Shown: positions 33,483-42,798, counted from the stretch's first letter. The stretch: 45,954 bases of DNA from an uncultured Clostridia bacterium (GCA_947630015.1 CANRFY010000016.1:1-45954); one strand, 5' to 3'. Program-made: numbers and translations. Notes: generated by a model not told the origin, from the sequence alone.

Positions 33483-35144
33483 ATGTTCAGCGCGTCAAAA
33501 TACACAAGACAGTTTTACCCCGTAGAGAACCCGCCGAGACGGTGGGCAAACAAAACCTACATCGATAAAGCGCCCGTGTGGTGTTCGGTCGATCTGCGCG
33601 ACGGCAATCAGTCATTGACGATACCGATGAGCCTCGAGGAGAAGCTCGAGTTCTTCAGCCTGCTCGTAAAGGTCGGCTTCAAGGAGATCGAGGTCGGATT
33701 TCCGGCGGCGAGCGAGACCGAATTCACGTTCGTCCGCACGCTCATCGAGCGCAATATGATCCCCGACGACGTGACGATCCAGGTTTTGACGCAGAGCCGC
33801 GAGCATATAATCAAAAAGACGTTCGAGGCCGTCGAGGGCTGCAAAAACGTCATCGTCCATCTTTATAATTCGACGTCCGTGGCGCAGCGCGAGCAGGTGT
33901 TCAAAAAGTCGAAGGAGGAGATCAAGAAGATCGCCACCGACGGCGCGGAGCTGTTCAACAGACTGGCCAAGGAGGCGGGAGCCAAGTACAGATATGAGTA
34001 TTCGCCCGAGTCGTTCACAGGCACCGAACCGGATTTCGCGCTCGAGGTCTGCAACGCCGTACTCGACGTATGGCAGCCGACAAAGGAGCTGCCTGTCATA
34101 ATCAATCTCCCCGTCACCGTCGAGCTGTCGTCGCCGCACGTCTACGCAGATCAGATCGAATATATGTGCGATCACATCAAGTACCGCGACGCGGTCGTGA
34201 TATCGCTGCATCCGCATAACGACAGAGGATGCGCCGTCGCCGACTCCGAACTCGGCATACTCGCCGGCGCGGACCGCATCGAAGGCACGCTTTTCGGCAA
34301 CGGCGAGCGCACCGGCAACGTCGATATCGTCACGCTCGGCATGAATATGTACGCGCAGGGCGTCGATCCGCAGCTCGATTTCTCCAATATGCCCGAGATC
34401 GCTGAGACATACGAACGCGTGACGAGAATGCACGTCTACGAGCGCCAGCCTTACGCGGGCAAGCTCGTGTTCGCCGCGTTCTCCGGCTCGCATCAGGACG
34501 CGATCGCGAAGGGGATGAAGTGGCGCGAGGAAAAAGCTCTCGATCTGTGGACGGTGCCGTATCTGCCGATCGATCCGACGGACGTCGGCAGGGAATACGA
34601 GACGGACGTCATACGCATCAATTCCCAGTCCGGCAAGGGCGGCATCGGATATCTGCTCGAACGCACATACGGATATATGCTCCCAGCGAAAATGCGCGAG
34701 GACGTCGGCTATACGGTCAAGGGCGTATCAGATCACGCGCATAAGGAGCTTTCGCCCGACGAGGTCCTCTCCGTGTTCCTCGACAAATACGTCAACATAA
34801 ACGATAAGATCAAGCTTTTGGACTATCATTTCGTCCGCACGCCGGAGATAAACGTGACCGTCACGGTCGAGATCGACGGCGAAGTCCGCGAGATAAAGGC
34901 GACGGGAAACGGACGTCTCGACGCCGTCAGCAACGCGGTCAAAACTCAGCTCGGACTGAAATATTCCGAGCTTACGTATGAGGAACACGCGCTTTCGCGC
35001 GGTTCGTCGTCGCAGGCGATCACATATGTTAGCATAACGCTGCCGGACGGCAGAAAAGTATGGGGCGCGGGCATAAACGACGATATCATCGCCTCGTCGA
35101 TAAGCGCACTTTTCTCGGCGCTGAACAGAAGTTTGAACAAATAA
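33483..35144 (+). CDS. leuA: 2-isopropylmalate synthase, long (LeuA2) type (553 aa)
   Basis: LeuA condenses acetyl-CoA with 2-oxoisovalerate, the committed step to leucine. It begins with RQFYPVENPPRRWANKTYID, typical of the long form also found in Actinobacteria, rather than the roughly 510-residue form of most Firmicutes. Catalytic and metal motifs are CSVDLRDGNQSL near 34-45 and SLHPHNDRGCAVADSE near 240. The C-terminal regulatory domain (about 430-553), for leucine inhibition, is present. The ribosome-binding site GAGGTGAT precedes the ATG. Confidence 0.96.
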   Translation: MFSASKYTRQFYPVENPPRRWANKTYIDKAPVWCSVDLRDGNQSLTIPMSLEEKLEFFSLLVKVGFKEIEVGFPAASETEFTFVRTLIERNMIPDDVTIQVLTQSREHIIKKTFEAVEGCKNVIVHLYNSTSVAQREQVFKKSKEEIKKIATDGAELFNRLAKEAGAKYRYEYSPESFTGTEPDFALEVCNAVLDVWQPTKELPVIINLPVTVELSSPHVYADQIEYMCDHIKYRDAVVISLHPHNDRGCAVADSELGILAGADRIEGTLFGNGERTGNVDIVTLGMNMYAQGVDPQLDFSNMPEIAETYERVTRMHVYERQPYAGKLVFAAFSGSHQDAIAKGMKWREEKALDLWTVPYLPIDPTDVGREYETDVIRINSQSGKGGIGYLLERTYGYMLPAKMREDVGYTVKGVSDHAHKELSPDEVLSVFLDKYVNINDKIKLLDYHFVRTPEINVTVTVEIDGEVREIKATGNGRLDAVSNAVKTQLGLKYSELTYEEHALSRGSSSQAITYVSITLPDGRKVWGAGINDDIIASSISALFSALNRSLNK

Positions 35145-35166
35145 CATATAAAAAGGAGGAATGAAT

Positions 35167-36426
35167 ATGGGAATGACAATGACGCAGAAGATACTCGCCG
35201 ATCACGCGGGTCTTTCGTCTGTCGAGGCGGGACAGCTGATCGAAGCGAGGCTCGATCTCGTACTCGGTAACGACATCACGACGCCGGTGGCGATAAACGA
35301 ATTCCGCCGCGCGGGCTTTGAGGGCGTATTCGACCGCGATAAGATCGCGATCGTACTCGATCACTTCGTCCCGAATAAGGATATAAAGGCGGCGGAGCAG
35401 TCGAAATCGTGCCGCGATTTCGCGTGCGAACACTGCGTATCTCACTTCTACGACGTAGGCAAAATGGGGATCGAACACGCGCTTTTGCCGGAGCAGGGCG
35501 TCGTGACGGCCGGCGACTGTGTGATAGGCGCGGACAGCCACACCTGCACATACGGCGCGCTCGGCGCGTTCTCGACCGGCGTCGGCAGCACGGATATGGC
35601 GGCGGCAATGGCGACTGGCAAGGCGTGGTTCAAGGTTCCGTCGGCGATCAAATTCGAGCTGACGGGAAAGCTTCCGAAAAATTGCAGCGGCAAGGACGTC
35701 ATTTTGTCCGTCATAGGCGAGATAGGCGTCGACGGCGCGCTCTATAAGAGCATGGAATTTACGGGAGAGGGCGTCTCGGAGCTGTCGATGGACGACAGGC
35801 TCTGCATCTGCAATATGGCGATCGAGGCCGGCGCGAAGAACGGCATTTTCCCCGTCGACGATGTGACGAAAGCGTACATAAACGGACGCTGCGAGCGCGA
35901 ATATAAGGTCTACGAGGCCGACGCCGACGCCGAATACGAGCGCACGGTTACGGTCGAGCTTGATAAGATCACGCCGACAGTCGCCTGCCCGCATCTGCCC
36001 GAGAACACGCGCCCCGCGAGCGAGCTGCACGATATTAAGATCGATCAGGTCGTGATCGGCAGCTGCACGAACGGACGCATGGAGGACATGGAGACGGCGT
36101 ATAAAATTCTCGCCGGCAAAAAGGTCGCGGACGGCGTTCGCTGCATCATAATCCCCGCTACAATGGCGATACTGCGCGAATGCGTGGAGCGCGGATATTA
36201 TACGGCGTTCATCGACGCGGGAGCCGTCGTGTCCACGCCGACGTGCGGACCGTGCCTCGGCGGCTACATGGGTATACTCGCCGCAGGCGAGAGATGCATA
36301 GCGACGACGAACCGCAATTTTGTCGGCAGAATGGGCCATCCGAAGAGCGAGGTCTACCTCGCAAGCCCCGCGACGGCGGCCGCAAGCGCGCTGACGGGCT
36401 ATATAACCGAACCGAAGGAGGCGTAA
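35167..36426 (+). CDS. leuC: 3-isopropylmalate dehydratase, large subunit (419 aa)
   Basis: LeuC carries the [4Fe-4S] cluster of isopropylmalate isomerase. The cluster cysteines are C300 in [11 protein letters not shown] and C360/C363 in TCGPCLGG. The shorter LeuC (about 420 aa) is the archaeal/clostridial type. An in-frame ATG occurs at 35161, but GGAGG at 35155-35159 is only one base from it, so ATG 35167 (MGMTMTQK), seven bases away, is preferred. It forms the dimer with LeuD, whose gene follows 3 bp later. Confidence 0.96.
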   Translation: MGMTMTQKILADHAGLSSVEAGQLIEARLDLVLGNDITTPVAINEFRRAGFEGVFDRDKIAIVLDHFVPNKDIKAAEQSKSCRDFACEHCVSHFYDVGKMGIEHALLPEQGVVTAGDCVIGADSHTCTYGALGAFSTGVGSTDMAAAMATGKAWFKVPSAIKFELTGKLPKNCSGKDVILSVIGEIGVDGALYKSMEFTGEGVSELSMDDRLCICNMAIEAGAKNGIFPVDDVTKAYINGRCEREYKVYEADADAEYERTVTVELDKITPTVACPHLPENTRPASELHDIKIDQVVIGSCTNGRMEDMETAYKILAGKKVADGVRCIIIPATMAILRECVERGYYTAFIDAGAVVSTPTCGPCLGGYMGILAAGERCIATTNRNFVGRMGHPKSEVYLASPATAAASALTGYITEPKEA

Positions 36427-36429
36427 ACG

Positions 36430-36915
36430 ATGAATACAAACGGCAAAGCGTTCAAATACGGCGACAACGTCGACACCGACGTCATAATCCCCGCGCGCTA
36501 CCTCAACACGTCGGCGGCATCCGAGCTGGCGGCGCACTGCATGGAGGACATCGACGCGGAATTCGTCGGCAAGGTCAAGGCCGGCGACGTCATCGTCGCG
36601 GGCGACAACTTCGGCTGCGGCAGCTCGCGCGAACACGCGCCGCTCGCGATAAAGACGTGCGGCGTCGGATGCGTGATCGCGAAGAGCTTCGCGCGCATCT
36701 TCTACCGCAACTCGATCAATATCGGCCTGCCGATCGTGGAATGCGCCGAGGCTGCCGACTCGATTTCCGCAGGCGACGAGGTCGAGGTCGATTTCGACAC
36801 GGGCGTCATCACTGACAAAACGACAGGCAGACAGTATAAGGCGCAGCCGTTCCCGCCGTTCATACAGAACATAATCAAAAAGGGCGGACTGCTCGCGTCC
36901 ATCAAGGAGGGGTGA
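36430..36915 (+). CDS. leuD: 3-isopropylmalate dehydratase, small subunit (161 aa)
   Basis: LeuD contributes the swivelling substrate-recognition domain of isopropylmalate isomerase. It begins with [20 protein letters not shown], a family signature, and [17 protein letters not shown] near 58-74 is the conserved active-site block. Its length fits the short archaeal/clostridial type paired with a 420-residue LeuC. The ribosome-binding site GGAGG lies inside the end of leuC. Confidence 0.96.
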   Translation: MNTNGKAFKYGDNVDTDVIIPARYLNTSAASELAAHCMEDIDAEFVGKVKAGDVIVAGDNFGCGSSREHAPLAIKTCGVGCVIAKSFARIFYRNSINIGLPIVECAEAADSISAGDEVEVDFDTGVITDKTTGRQYKAQPFPPFIQNIIKKGGLLASIKEG

Positions 36916-36917
36916 GC

Positions 36918-37985
36918 ATGAAGAAGAGAATTACAGTTCTCGCCGGAGACGGCATCGGTCCCGAGATTACGGGCGAGGCGATCAAGGCGCTCGACCGCGT
37001 CGGCGAGATATACGGCCACACGTTCGAGTACACATACGTCGATATCGGCGGATGCAGCATAGACAAATACGGCGTGCCGATCACGGACGAGGGCATGGCG
37101 ATATGCAAGGATTCCGACAGCGTGCTGCTCGGCGCCGTCGGCGGGCCGAAGTGGGACGACTGTCCCGCGTCGATCCGCCCCGAAAAGGCGCTTTTAGCCG
37201 TGCGCAAGGAACTCGGACTGTTCGCGAATCTGCGCCCGACGAAGCTGTTTTCGCAGCTTGCGGGATCGTCGCCGCTCAAAAACGTCGGCGGCGGCATCGA
37301 TCTGCTCATCGTGCGCGAGCTGACTGGCGGCGTATATTTCGGCGAGAAAAAATCGTGGACGGAGGGCGGCGAATCTGTCGCGTCCGATCTGATGATATAT
37401 TCGGAGCATGAGATCGAGCGCATCGGACGCGTCGCGTTCGAGACGGCGATGAAGAGGAATCGCAGGCTCGCGTCCGTCGACAAGGCGAACGTTCTCGAAA
37501 CGTCGCGCCTGTGGCGGCGCATAATGCACAGACTGGCGGAGGAATATCCCGAGGTCGAGTACAGCGACATTCTTGTCGACAATACCGCGATGCAGCTGAT
37601 CAAGAATCCGACGCAGTTCGACGTCATAGTGACGGAGAATATGTTCGGCGACATTCTGTCGGACGAGGCGTCGATGCTGACCGGCTCGATCGGCATGATG
37701 CCGTCGGCGTCGCTGTCGGAGGGGACGCGCGGGATGTACGAGCCGATACACGGTTCCGCGCCCGACATCGCGGGGCAGGACATAGCGAATCCGCTCGGCA
37801 CGATACTGTCAGCGGCGATGATGCTGCGCTATTCGTTCGATATGGCGGCGGAGGCCGACGCGATCGAAAAGGCTGTATCGGAAACGCTCGACGCCGGTAT
37901 CCGCACCGGCGATATAATGCAGGACGGCTGCCGCCGCGTCGGCTGCCGCGAGATGGGCGACGAGGTAACAAAACGAATAAAATAA
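36918..37985 (+). CDS. leuB: 3-isopropylmalate dehydrogenase (355 aa)
   Basis: LeuB oxidatively decarboxylates 3-isopropylmalate to 2-oxoisocaproate with [14 protein letters not shown] (about 6-16) starts the fold, [12 protein letters not shown] (about 133) is the substrate/Mg region, and [13 protein letters not shown] near 273 is the signature. ATG 36918 begins two bases after the leuD stop with GGAGGGG upstream; a GTG at 36912 overlaps leuD and was rejected. It is the last biosynthetic gene. No aminotransferase (ilvE) gene is in the window. Confidence 0.96.
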   Translation: MKKRITVLAGDGIGPEITGEAIKALDRVGEIYGHTFEYTYVDIGGCSIDKYGVPITDEGMAICKDSDSVLLGAVGGPKWDDCPASIRPEKALLAVRKELGLFANLRPTKLFSQLAGSSPLKNVGGGIDLLIVRELTGGVYFGEKKSWTEGGESVASDLMIYSEHEIERIGRVAFETAMKRNRRLASVDKANVLETSRLWRRIMHRLAEEYPEVEYSDILVDNTAMQLIKNPTQFDVIVTENMFGDILSDEASMLTGSIGMMPSASLSEGTRGMYEPIHGSAPDIAGQDIANPLGTILSAAMMLRYSFDMAAEADAIEKAVSETLDAGIRTGDIMQDGCRRVGCREMGDEVTKRIK

Positions 37986-37989
37986 AAAA

Positions 37990-38061
37990 CGCCCCCCGTG
38001 AGGTAGCTTCCAATAAAACAGTATCGAAACAATACTGATATTGGGTAGCTGCCAAACAGGG
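37990..38061 (+). repeat. Multi-segment imperfect palindrome after leuB
   Basis: Nested complementary segments line up as CCCC/GGGG, GGTAGCT/AGCTGCC (one G-T pair), CCAATA/TATTGG and CAGTAT/ATACTG around a 7-nt loop. This makes a branched-free stem of about 70 nt with internal loops, starting a few bases after the leuB stop. It could terminate or protect the operon transcript, but has no U-tract; it might also be the end of an earlier inserted element. Confidence 0.55.
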
Positions 38062-38070
38062 GTGCAACAC

Positions 38071-38119
38071 AAAGAGAACAGCCATACTCGGAAAATTTCC
38101 GAGTATGGCTGTTCTCTTT
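38071..38119. repeat. Near-perfect 49-bp palindrome (24-bp arms, 1-bp centre)
   Basis: The left arm begins AAAGAGAACAGCCATACTCG and the right arm is its exact complement ending CTGTTCTCTTT, with a single A at the centre. It could act as a bidirectional terminator in RNA or a cruciform in DNA. It lies between the imperfect palindrome after leuB and the IS66 element. Confidence 0.85.
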
Positions 38120-38283
38120 GGTGATATTACATCTTTTTGTTGCAATGTAACCGCCCATTGAGGTTGCGTCCTGTACAAATAGCCTAAGAAAAGAGAGAAT
38201 AGAGGTAAGGGAGGGGTAGTTTTTGGAGCCTCCAAAAACTCCCTTGAGATTTTCAGGAGATGCGGATACAGGGAGGGACCAAG

Positions 38284-38694
38284 ATGCAGAAAGAAGTCAT
38301 GTCGTTGCGAGGGCGTCAGTGGCTGCAACTATTTCACGAACAGGCACAGAGCGGACAAACGGTAGAACATTGGTGTAAGGAGCATCAGATTGCCTGCTCC
38401 ACATACTACCGCTGGAAGAAAGCGGTGCGCGAGGAACTTCTGGCACAGATGGAAGCGGAGCAAGTGTGCTCCAGCCAGCCGACAGCCGCAGCAGTTTTGC
38501 AAAGTGAGCCGCAGTTTGCCGCACTGGCCATACCTGAAGCGGAACGGAAAGAGGCACCCGCAGCCAGCGGCGCCCAGACAGGCAGCACGGTTGTCATACG
38601 AATCCGAATCGGGGAAACCGAGATCGAGGTTCCGGATGGGATCAAAAGCCGGCACTTGGAGATGGTGCTAAAGGCGGTGCAGGATGCTCGGTGA
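38284..38694 (+). CDS. tnpA: IS66 accessory protein TnpA (136 aa)
   Basis: TnpA is the first of three IS66 genes. The N-terminal helix-turn-helix-like part reads RGRQWLQLFHEQAQSGQTVE and then WCKEHQIACSTYYRWKK, typical of TnpA. The C-terminal part, with VIRIRIGETEIEVPDGI, is also conserved. ATG 38284 follows GGGAGGG at six bases and was preferred to an earlier in-frame ATG at 38260. It overlaps tnpB by 11 bases. Confidence 0.93.
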   Translation: MQKEVMSLRGRQWLQLFHEQAQSGQTVEHWCKEHQIACSTYYRWKKAVREELLAQMEAEQVCSSQPTAAAVLQSEPQFAALAIPEAERKEAPAASGAQTGSTVVIRIRIGETEIEVPDGIKSRHLEMVLKAVQDAR

Positions 38695-39037
38695 CATCAG
38701 CAAGGTGGAGAACATCTACATTGCCTGCGGATACACCGATCTGCGGCTTGGTATAGATGGTTTGGCACAGGTGGTACAGCGGCAGTTTCATCTGGATCCG
38801 TTTTCCAGCAGCCTGTTTGTGTTCTGCGGACGGCGGCGGGACCGAATCAAGGCGCTGCTGTGGGAAGGGGATGGATTCGTTCTTGTGTACAAACGTGTGG
38901 AGGACGGCGCATACCAGTGGCCGCGGAACCGGCAGGAGATGCACAAGATCAGTTGGAAAGAGTTTGGGTGGCTGCTGGACGGGCTGAAACTGGAGCAGCC
39001 TACGGCGCTGCGCAGGTCTGAACGGCGAATTTTGTGA
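38684..39037 (+). CDS. tnpB: IS66 accessory protein TnpB (117 aa)
   Basis: TnpB-type IS66 Orf2 is required for transposition of three-gene IS66 elements. The sequence VENIYIACGYTDLRLGIDGL followed by FVFCGRRRDRIKALLWEGDG is the family hallmark. It starts inside the end of tnpA (ATGCTCGGTGA overlap), giving translational coupling. Full length. Confidence 0.95.
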   Translation: MLGDISKVENIYIACGYTDLRLGIDGLAQVVQRQFHLDPFSSSLFVFCGRRRDRIKALLWEGDGFVLVYKRVEDGAYQWPRNRQEMHKISWKEFGWLLDGLKLEQPTALRRSERRIL

Positions 39038-39181
39038 GACGGAAAGTTTTCAACAAAAAAAGAAGTGGATTTTACAGCGAAAGGACTAAAAGTTTGGGTT
39101 AAAGTTCTCCAGGCAGACAGCTCGCCCAGCGGGCTGTTTTGGTGTATAATAGACGAAGTGAAAGAGATTCGGAGGGCGTCC

Positions 39182-40819
39182 ATGCGTAACACAACACGCA
39201 GAAAATCCGCGGCACAATATCCCAGGATCGCCACGGGGTTTGCCGAGCTGCTCGGTAAACAGCCGGTTGGCGAGAAGGAGAAAGACGCTTACATTCAGGA
39301 GCTGCAGCAGGCCGTACAACAGCTGTTAGCCGAGGTCAGGAACATGGACGAGTTCCTGGCCCTGCTGCGCAAGAAGCAGTACGGCCGTTCCAGCGAACAG
39401 ACGCCCAAAGAAGAACAGTTGGGGATGTTCAACGAAGCGGAGGCATCGTATCAGGAAAAGGCGCCCGAACCGGTGCAGAAGAGCAGGCGCGGCTGGAAAA
39501 AGCGGAACGCCAAAGATGAACTCAAGTTGGCCGGCAAAGTAGAATACGAAGACATCCAGACAGACCATGCTGTGCAGGAGCGGTGTCCGGAATGCGGCGG
39601 GGAGATGAAGTTTCTCACGAGAGAACTGGTGCGGGAGGTTCCCGAAATCATCCCGGCGAAGGTGATCATCCGGCGGTACTGGCGGGACAAATATTTTTGC
39701 CCAGCCTGCCGGAAGAAGGGCAAGTTCATCGTAGTGGAATCCAGCGTACCGGCCCCGCTGCTGAATCACAGCATGGCATCGGCATCGGTGGTGTCAGAAG
39801 TCATGTACCAGAAGTATGTGAACGCGGTGCCGCTGTACCGACAGGAGGAGATATGGCGCAGCCAGGGGATCGGGTTCAGCCGAACGACCATGGCGAACTG
39901 GATCATCCGGTGCAGTGAGGACTGGCTGGAGCCAGTCTGGGAGGCACTGCACCGGGCGCTGCTGAAACGGGATGTCCTGCATGTGGACGAGACGACCGTG
40001 CAGGTGCTGAAAGAGCCGGACAAGGCGTCGGACAGCCGGTCGTACATGTGGGTGTACCGAACCGGGAACGACGGGCTCAGGCCAATCATCCTGTTCGAGT
40101 ACCAGCCGGGGCGCAGCGGCGAGTATGCGGAGAAGTTTCTGGGAGACTTTCAGGGATATCTGCATACAGACGGGTATGCCGGATACAACCGGCTGGGCAA
40201 AGTGAGCCGGTGCGGCTGCTGGGCGCATGTGCGGCGCAAGTTTGTGGAGGCCATCCCCAACATGGCCGCTGTAGACGGCCCGCCCACCCCGGCACAGCAG
40301 GGGCGCAGGTACTGCGACCAGTTGTTTGCCAAAGAAAACGAGATCATGAAGCTGGAGCCGGAGCAGCGGCAGAAGGCGCGCCTTGAGGAAGAAAAAACCA
40401 TTCTCAGGGCTTTTTGGTGCTGGCTGGATGAGCTTTCAGCCCAGCCTTTGGCCGGACAGTTGAAAAAGGCTGTGGAATACGCCCAGGGGCAGCGGCCGTA
40501 TCTCGAAAACTACCTCAAAGACCCGCGCTGCCAGATCTCCAACAACTGGGCTGAGAACGCGATTCGCCCGTTTGCGGTTGGGCGCAAGAACTGGCTGTTC
40601 AGCGACACGGTCCGCGGCGCCAAGGCCAGCGCCGTGGTTTACAGTCTGGTAGAGACAGCCAAAGCCAACGGTCTGCACCCAAGGGATTATCTGCGGATAC
40701 TGCTGGAAGAGTTGCCCGACCTCGACTTCCGTACCTACCCCGAACGGCTGGACTGGGTCATGCCCTGGGGTAAATACGTCAAGGAAAGATTTCAAGAGGC
40801 GGCGCCCAAAACTGAATAA
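39182..40819 (+). CDS. tnpC: IS66 transposase TnpC (545 aa)
   Basis: This is the catalytic transposase. An N-terminal coiled coil (about 30-70) is followed by a zinc-finger region with CPECGG and CPAC (about 135-180). The DDE catalytic core has D269 in VDETT, D330 in HTDGYAGY and E458 in NWAENAIRPF, and a C-terminal HPRDYLRILLEELPD block ends it. All three catalytic residues are present. ATG 39182 follows GGAGGG; the open frame extends 39 codons upstream without a good start. Confidence 0.95.
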   Translation: MRNTTRRKSAAQYPRIATGFAELLGKQPVGEKEKDAYIQELQQAVQQLLAEVRNMDEFLALLRKKQYGRSSEQTPKEEQLGMFNEAEASYQEKAPEPVQKSRRGWKKRNAKDELKLAGKVEYEDIQTDHAVQERCPECGGEMKFLTRELVREVPEIIPAKVIIRRYWRDKYFCPACRKKGKFIVVESSVPAPLLNHSMASASVVSEVMYQKYVNAVPLYRQEEIWRSQGIGFSRTTMANWIIRCSEDWLEPVWEALHRALLKRDVLHVDETTVQVLKEPDKASDSRSYMWVYRTGNDGLRPIILFEYQPGRSGEYAEKFLGDFQGYLHTDGYAGYNRLGKVSRCGCWAHVRRKFVEAIPNMAAVDGPPTPAQQGRRYCDQLFAKENEIMKLEPEQRQKARLEEEKTILRAFWCWLDELSAQPLAGQLKKAVEYAQGQRPYLENYLKDPRCQISNNWAENAIRPFAVGRKNWLFSDTVRGAKASAVVYSLVETAKANGLHPRDYLRILLEELPDLDFRTYPERLDWVMPWGKYVKERFQEAAPKTE

Positions 40820-40850
40820 GCGATTCCAAACAAGGGATCGAACCCGCCTG

Positions 40851-40885
40851 CCGAGGCAGAGTCATGTTCTCTGCCCCGGCTTTTT
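40851..40885 (+). terminator. Terminator after tnpC, inside the IS66 element
   Basis: CCGAGGCAGAG and CTCTGCCCCGG (one mismatch) enclose a 7-nt loop and are followed by CTTTTT. It separates the transposition genes from the passenger ORFs, which then need their own promoter. Confidence 0.8.
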
Positions 40886-41013
40886 GTATGGAATGCTCGA
40901 AATTTTCCGCAAATCTGTAAAAAAGTACATATCCATGTCTGGACTGACATTTTCTGACAAGATACCCTACCTTTGGCAATCGCCTGAACGGCCAAACCAA
41001 GGAGGAGTATTGT

Positions 41014-41313
41014 ATGAAGTTTCGCGCCCCAAAACATCCAGCGCTTCCATGGCAGAAATCCCTGGACCTGGATGTACATGCGAAGCGATCTGAACGCGGA
41101 TTCAGTCAGGAAAGCATGGCGGAATATCTTGAAATCTCTATCGGTGAGTACAAACTCATTGAAAATTACGGGCATGTCCCCAAGACCGGCTATTTCCTGC
41201 TTATCTGCTGGAAACTTCGGCTCAATCCGCTTTGCTATCTAAAGCAGGCACTGGAACAGGAGACACGAGATGTATCTGTACTGGGTGAAGAAACAGAAAC
41301 TGTTTCATCCTGA
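41014..41313 (+). CDS. IS66 passenger: small HTH-like protein (99 aa)
   Basis: The central part, SERGFSQESMAEYLEISIGE, followed by YKLIENYGHVPKTGYF, has the helix-turn-helix spacing of XRE-type repressors, although the second helix is degenerate. AGGAGG lies at good distance before the ATG. It is located between tnpC and the right inverted repeat, so it moves with the element. Its end overlaps the start of the next ORF by 44 bases. It might regulate transposition or be cargo; no function is established. Confidence 0.65.
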   Translation: MKFRAPKHPALPWQKSLDLDVHAKRSERGFSQESMAEYLEISIGEYKLIENYGHVPKTGYFLLICWKLRLNPLCYLKQALEQETRDVSVLGEETETVSS

Positions 41314-41497
41314 TATTGGAGACTACATGTCATTTGGGATTGGTATTTGGAAGCTGTGTGCAGGCACAAAACCTATTCTCTTTATCTCGGATATCTCCAC
41401 AGATGGCAGGGCCGTTGCGCGTCTCGCTCTCCGCTGCACCATTGGCGGGCTCGATCCTTCTCAGCTCATGGATATTGTTGAAGATTTCCTCTGCTGA
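41270..41497 (+). CDS. IS66 passenger: small DUF6514-like protein (75 aa)
   Basis: It begins MYLYWVKKQKLFHPDIGDYM, then SFGIGIWKL and IGGLDPSQLMDIVEDFLC at the end. The order of a short beta-rich start and the C-terminal LDPSQLxDIVEDFL block resembles DUF6514-type small proteins of Clostridia, which is a tentative match from memory. AGGAG precedes the ATG. It overlaps the HTH-like ORF, so the two are probably co-translated. A different overlapping frame at 41316-41540 was judged a shadow. Confidence 0.6.
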   Translation: MYLYWVKKQKLFHPDIGDYMSFGIGIWKLCAGTKPILFISDISTDGRAVARLALRCTIGGLDPSQLMDIVEDFLC

Positions 41498-41727
41498 AAT
41501 TTGTAATTGCATATACCCGAACAGGTCTATGGCAGCATAGGCCTGTTTGCCTTGCCTTTTTATCGCGGGCTCTCTTTTAGCGGTTACGTTGCAATCAATG
41601 GATTAAGCTGTTTGAACATCATAAGAGTTTTGGATGCTTAATCTTTAAGGGAAAATCTGAGCCTTAGCTTTTTCTTGCCCTGACATTGTAGACTATAACG
41701 CAAAGATATAGCCTTTGAGAAACAAAT

Positions 41728-42753
41728 TCAATCTATAGTGGCTTTTATCCTGTTCAACAGCTTTTCAGGAATGTCCTCCTCAGTGACCCACATAATTGTA
41801 TTCTTTTGTGCAATGTCAAAGTGGAGTGTTGTTCCTTGTTGGCACAACTGAATAACAGGCTTGCCAAGTCCCATTGCATAACCTTCTTCAAAATAGGCAC
41901 CGTTATTTTTATGGGTTAAATCCACTACGACAAACTTACTGTCCCGTATATATTTTAATAGTTCGGGAGTAATAAAGTCATTATGCTGTACCTCATCAAT
42001 AAAAATGGCATTATACTCAGCGCCCTTAATTCCTTCTCTAATAGCCTCACGAAGCTTTTTCGTGTCATCTCCAAACTTCATGGCAACAAGGACATTGCGA
42101 CCATGGGAGGAATACTTTTGCAGTTCATCCACGCGCTTGTACCCATTAGGGGCCAATGACAAAATGAACGCTTCATTTTCATCCGGTCCATCGGTGTAGT
42201 TGATATATGAGCTCTCCTGAAGGTAGTCAAGCATATATTTCATCTCATGCTCGAAATCGTCTTCGTTTCTCACTTTATGTTGCCCATGATTAACTATGCC
42301 GTTTTCATAGCGATCAACGAATAATGCTCCGTGCGCCTCGGAAAAACTCCAAGAGATTTCCTGCCCAATGTGAGGTGCGTTTGCATTGATGTATAAAAGA
42401 ATGTGATCGACCCGCTCTGAGAAAGTTTTTGGATACCAGTTTTCGATTATTTCGGAATCCATATGTACAGGCCAACCATGTCTTCCTGTCCCTTGATTAA
42501 ACTCCTTTTTATATTGGTCGCAATCGTCCTTGCTGAGAGTGGTATGGTAACGACATTCAAAACCATCATAACAAAACCGATGATACAAAAGATAAGATAA
42601 CAAGTGATTAAAATTGAGTTTGTTGGTATCATAAACACCTAACTCATAACTGCCACAAACAGGACATCCATAAAAAACTCTGTTCCTATCGTGGTCAATT
42701 TGATAAACAGCCTCTGTTCCGCAAATAACACAAGGCATTTTTGGTATGTCCAT
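41728..42753 (-). CDS. Zinc-ribbon protein with a nucleoside-deoxyribosyltransferase-like C-terminal domain (341 aa)
   Basis: An N-terminal zinc ribbon has C8-x2-C11 and C30-x2-C33. A middle segment (about 100-215) ends in FILSLAPNGYKRVDELQKYS, reminiscent of a winged helix. The last 120 residues start NVLVAMKFGDD and contain FVVVDLTHKNNGAYFEEGYA (274-293), then MGLGKPVIQLC. That is the pattern of nucleoside 2-deoxyribosyltransferase-like/TIR-related Rossmann domains, with a candidate catalytic Glu at 289/290. It lies 45 bp downstream of the specificity-subunit frame on the same strand and is probably the last gene of the operon. I infer a nucleotide- or NAD-acting effector or accessory role; no function is known to me. 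ATG 42753 is better spaced from GGAGGG than ATG 42756. Confidence 0.75.
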   Translation of the reverse strand: MDIPKMPCVICGTEAVYQIDHDRNRVFYGCPVCGSYELGVYDTNKLNFNHLLSYLLYHRFCYDGFECRYHTTLSKDDCDQYKKEFNQGTGRHGWPVHMDSEIIENWYPKTFSERVDHILLYINANAPHIGQEISWSFSEAHGALFVDRYENGIVNHGQHKVRNEDDFEHEMKYMLDYLQESSYINYTDGPDENEAFILSLAPNGYKRVDELQKYSSHGRNVLVAMKFGDDTKKLREAIREGIKGAEYNAIFIDEVQHNDFITPELLKYIRDSKFVVVDLTHKNNGAYFEEGYAMGLGKPVIQLCQQGTTLHFDIAQKNTIMWVTEEDIPEKLLNRIKATID

Positions 42754-42798
42754 CATATCCCTCCGAGCTTATAAAACTTCGATACTTCTTTTTCATTA

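Larger units (their letters stand above)
38147..41587 (+). mobile_element. Complete IS66-family insertion sequence with passenger ORFs
   Basis: The ends begin GTAACCGC on both sides in inverted orientation, as usual for IS66. They are flanked by identical 8-bp target duplications GTTGCAAT (38139-38146 and 41588-41595), matching the 8-bp duplication of the family. Inside are tnpA, tnpB and tnpC, then about 770 bp carrying a terminator and two small ORFs before the right end. All three transposition genes look intact, so the copy could be active and was probably inserted recently. The pre-insertion site can be rebuilt by joining 38146 to 41596. Confidence 0.95.

Noticed and set aside
37990..38119. 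Treating the palindromes after leuB as integron attC sites or IS66 ends
   Set aside because: No attC core sequence or integrase is seen, and the IS66 ends are fixed at 38147 and 41587 by the target duplication.
41316..41540. A 74-codon frame overlapping the second IS66 passenger ORF
   Set aside because: It has no ribosome-binding site and lies out of frame with the better supported ORF at 41270-41497.
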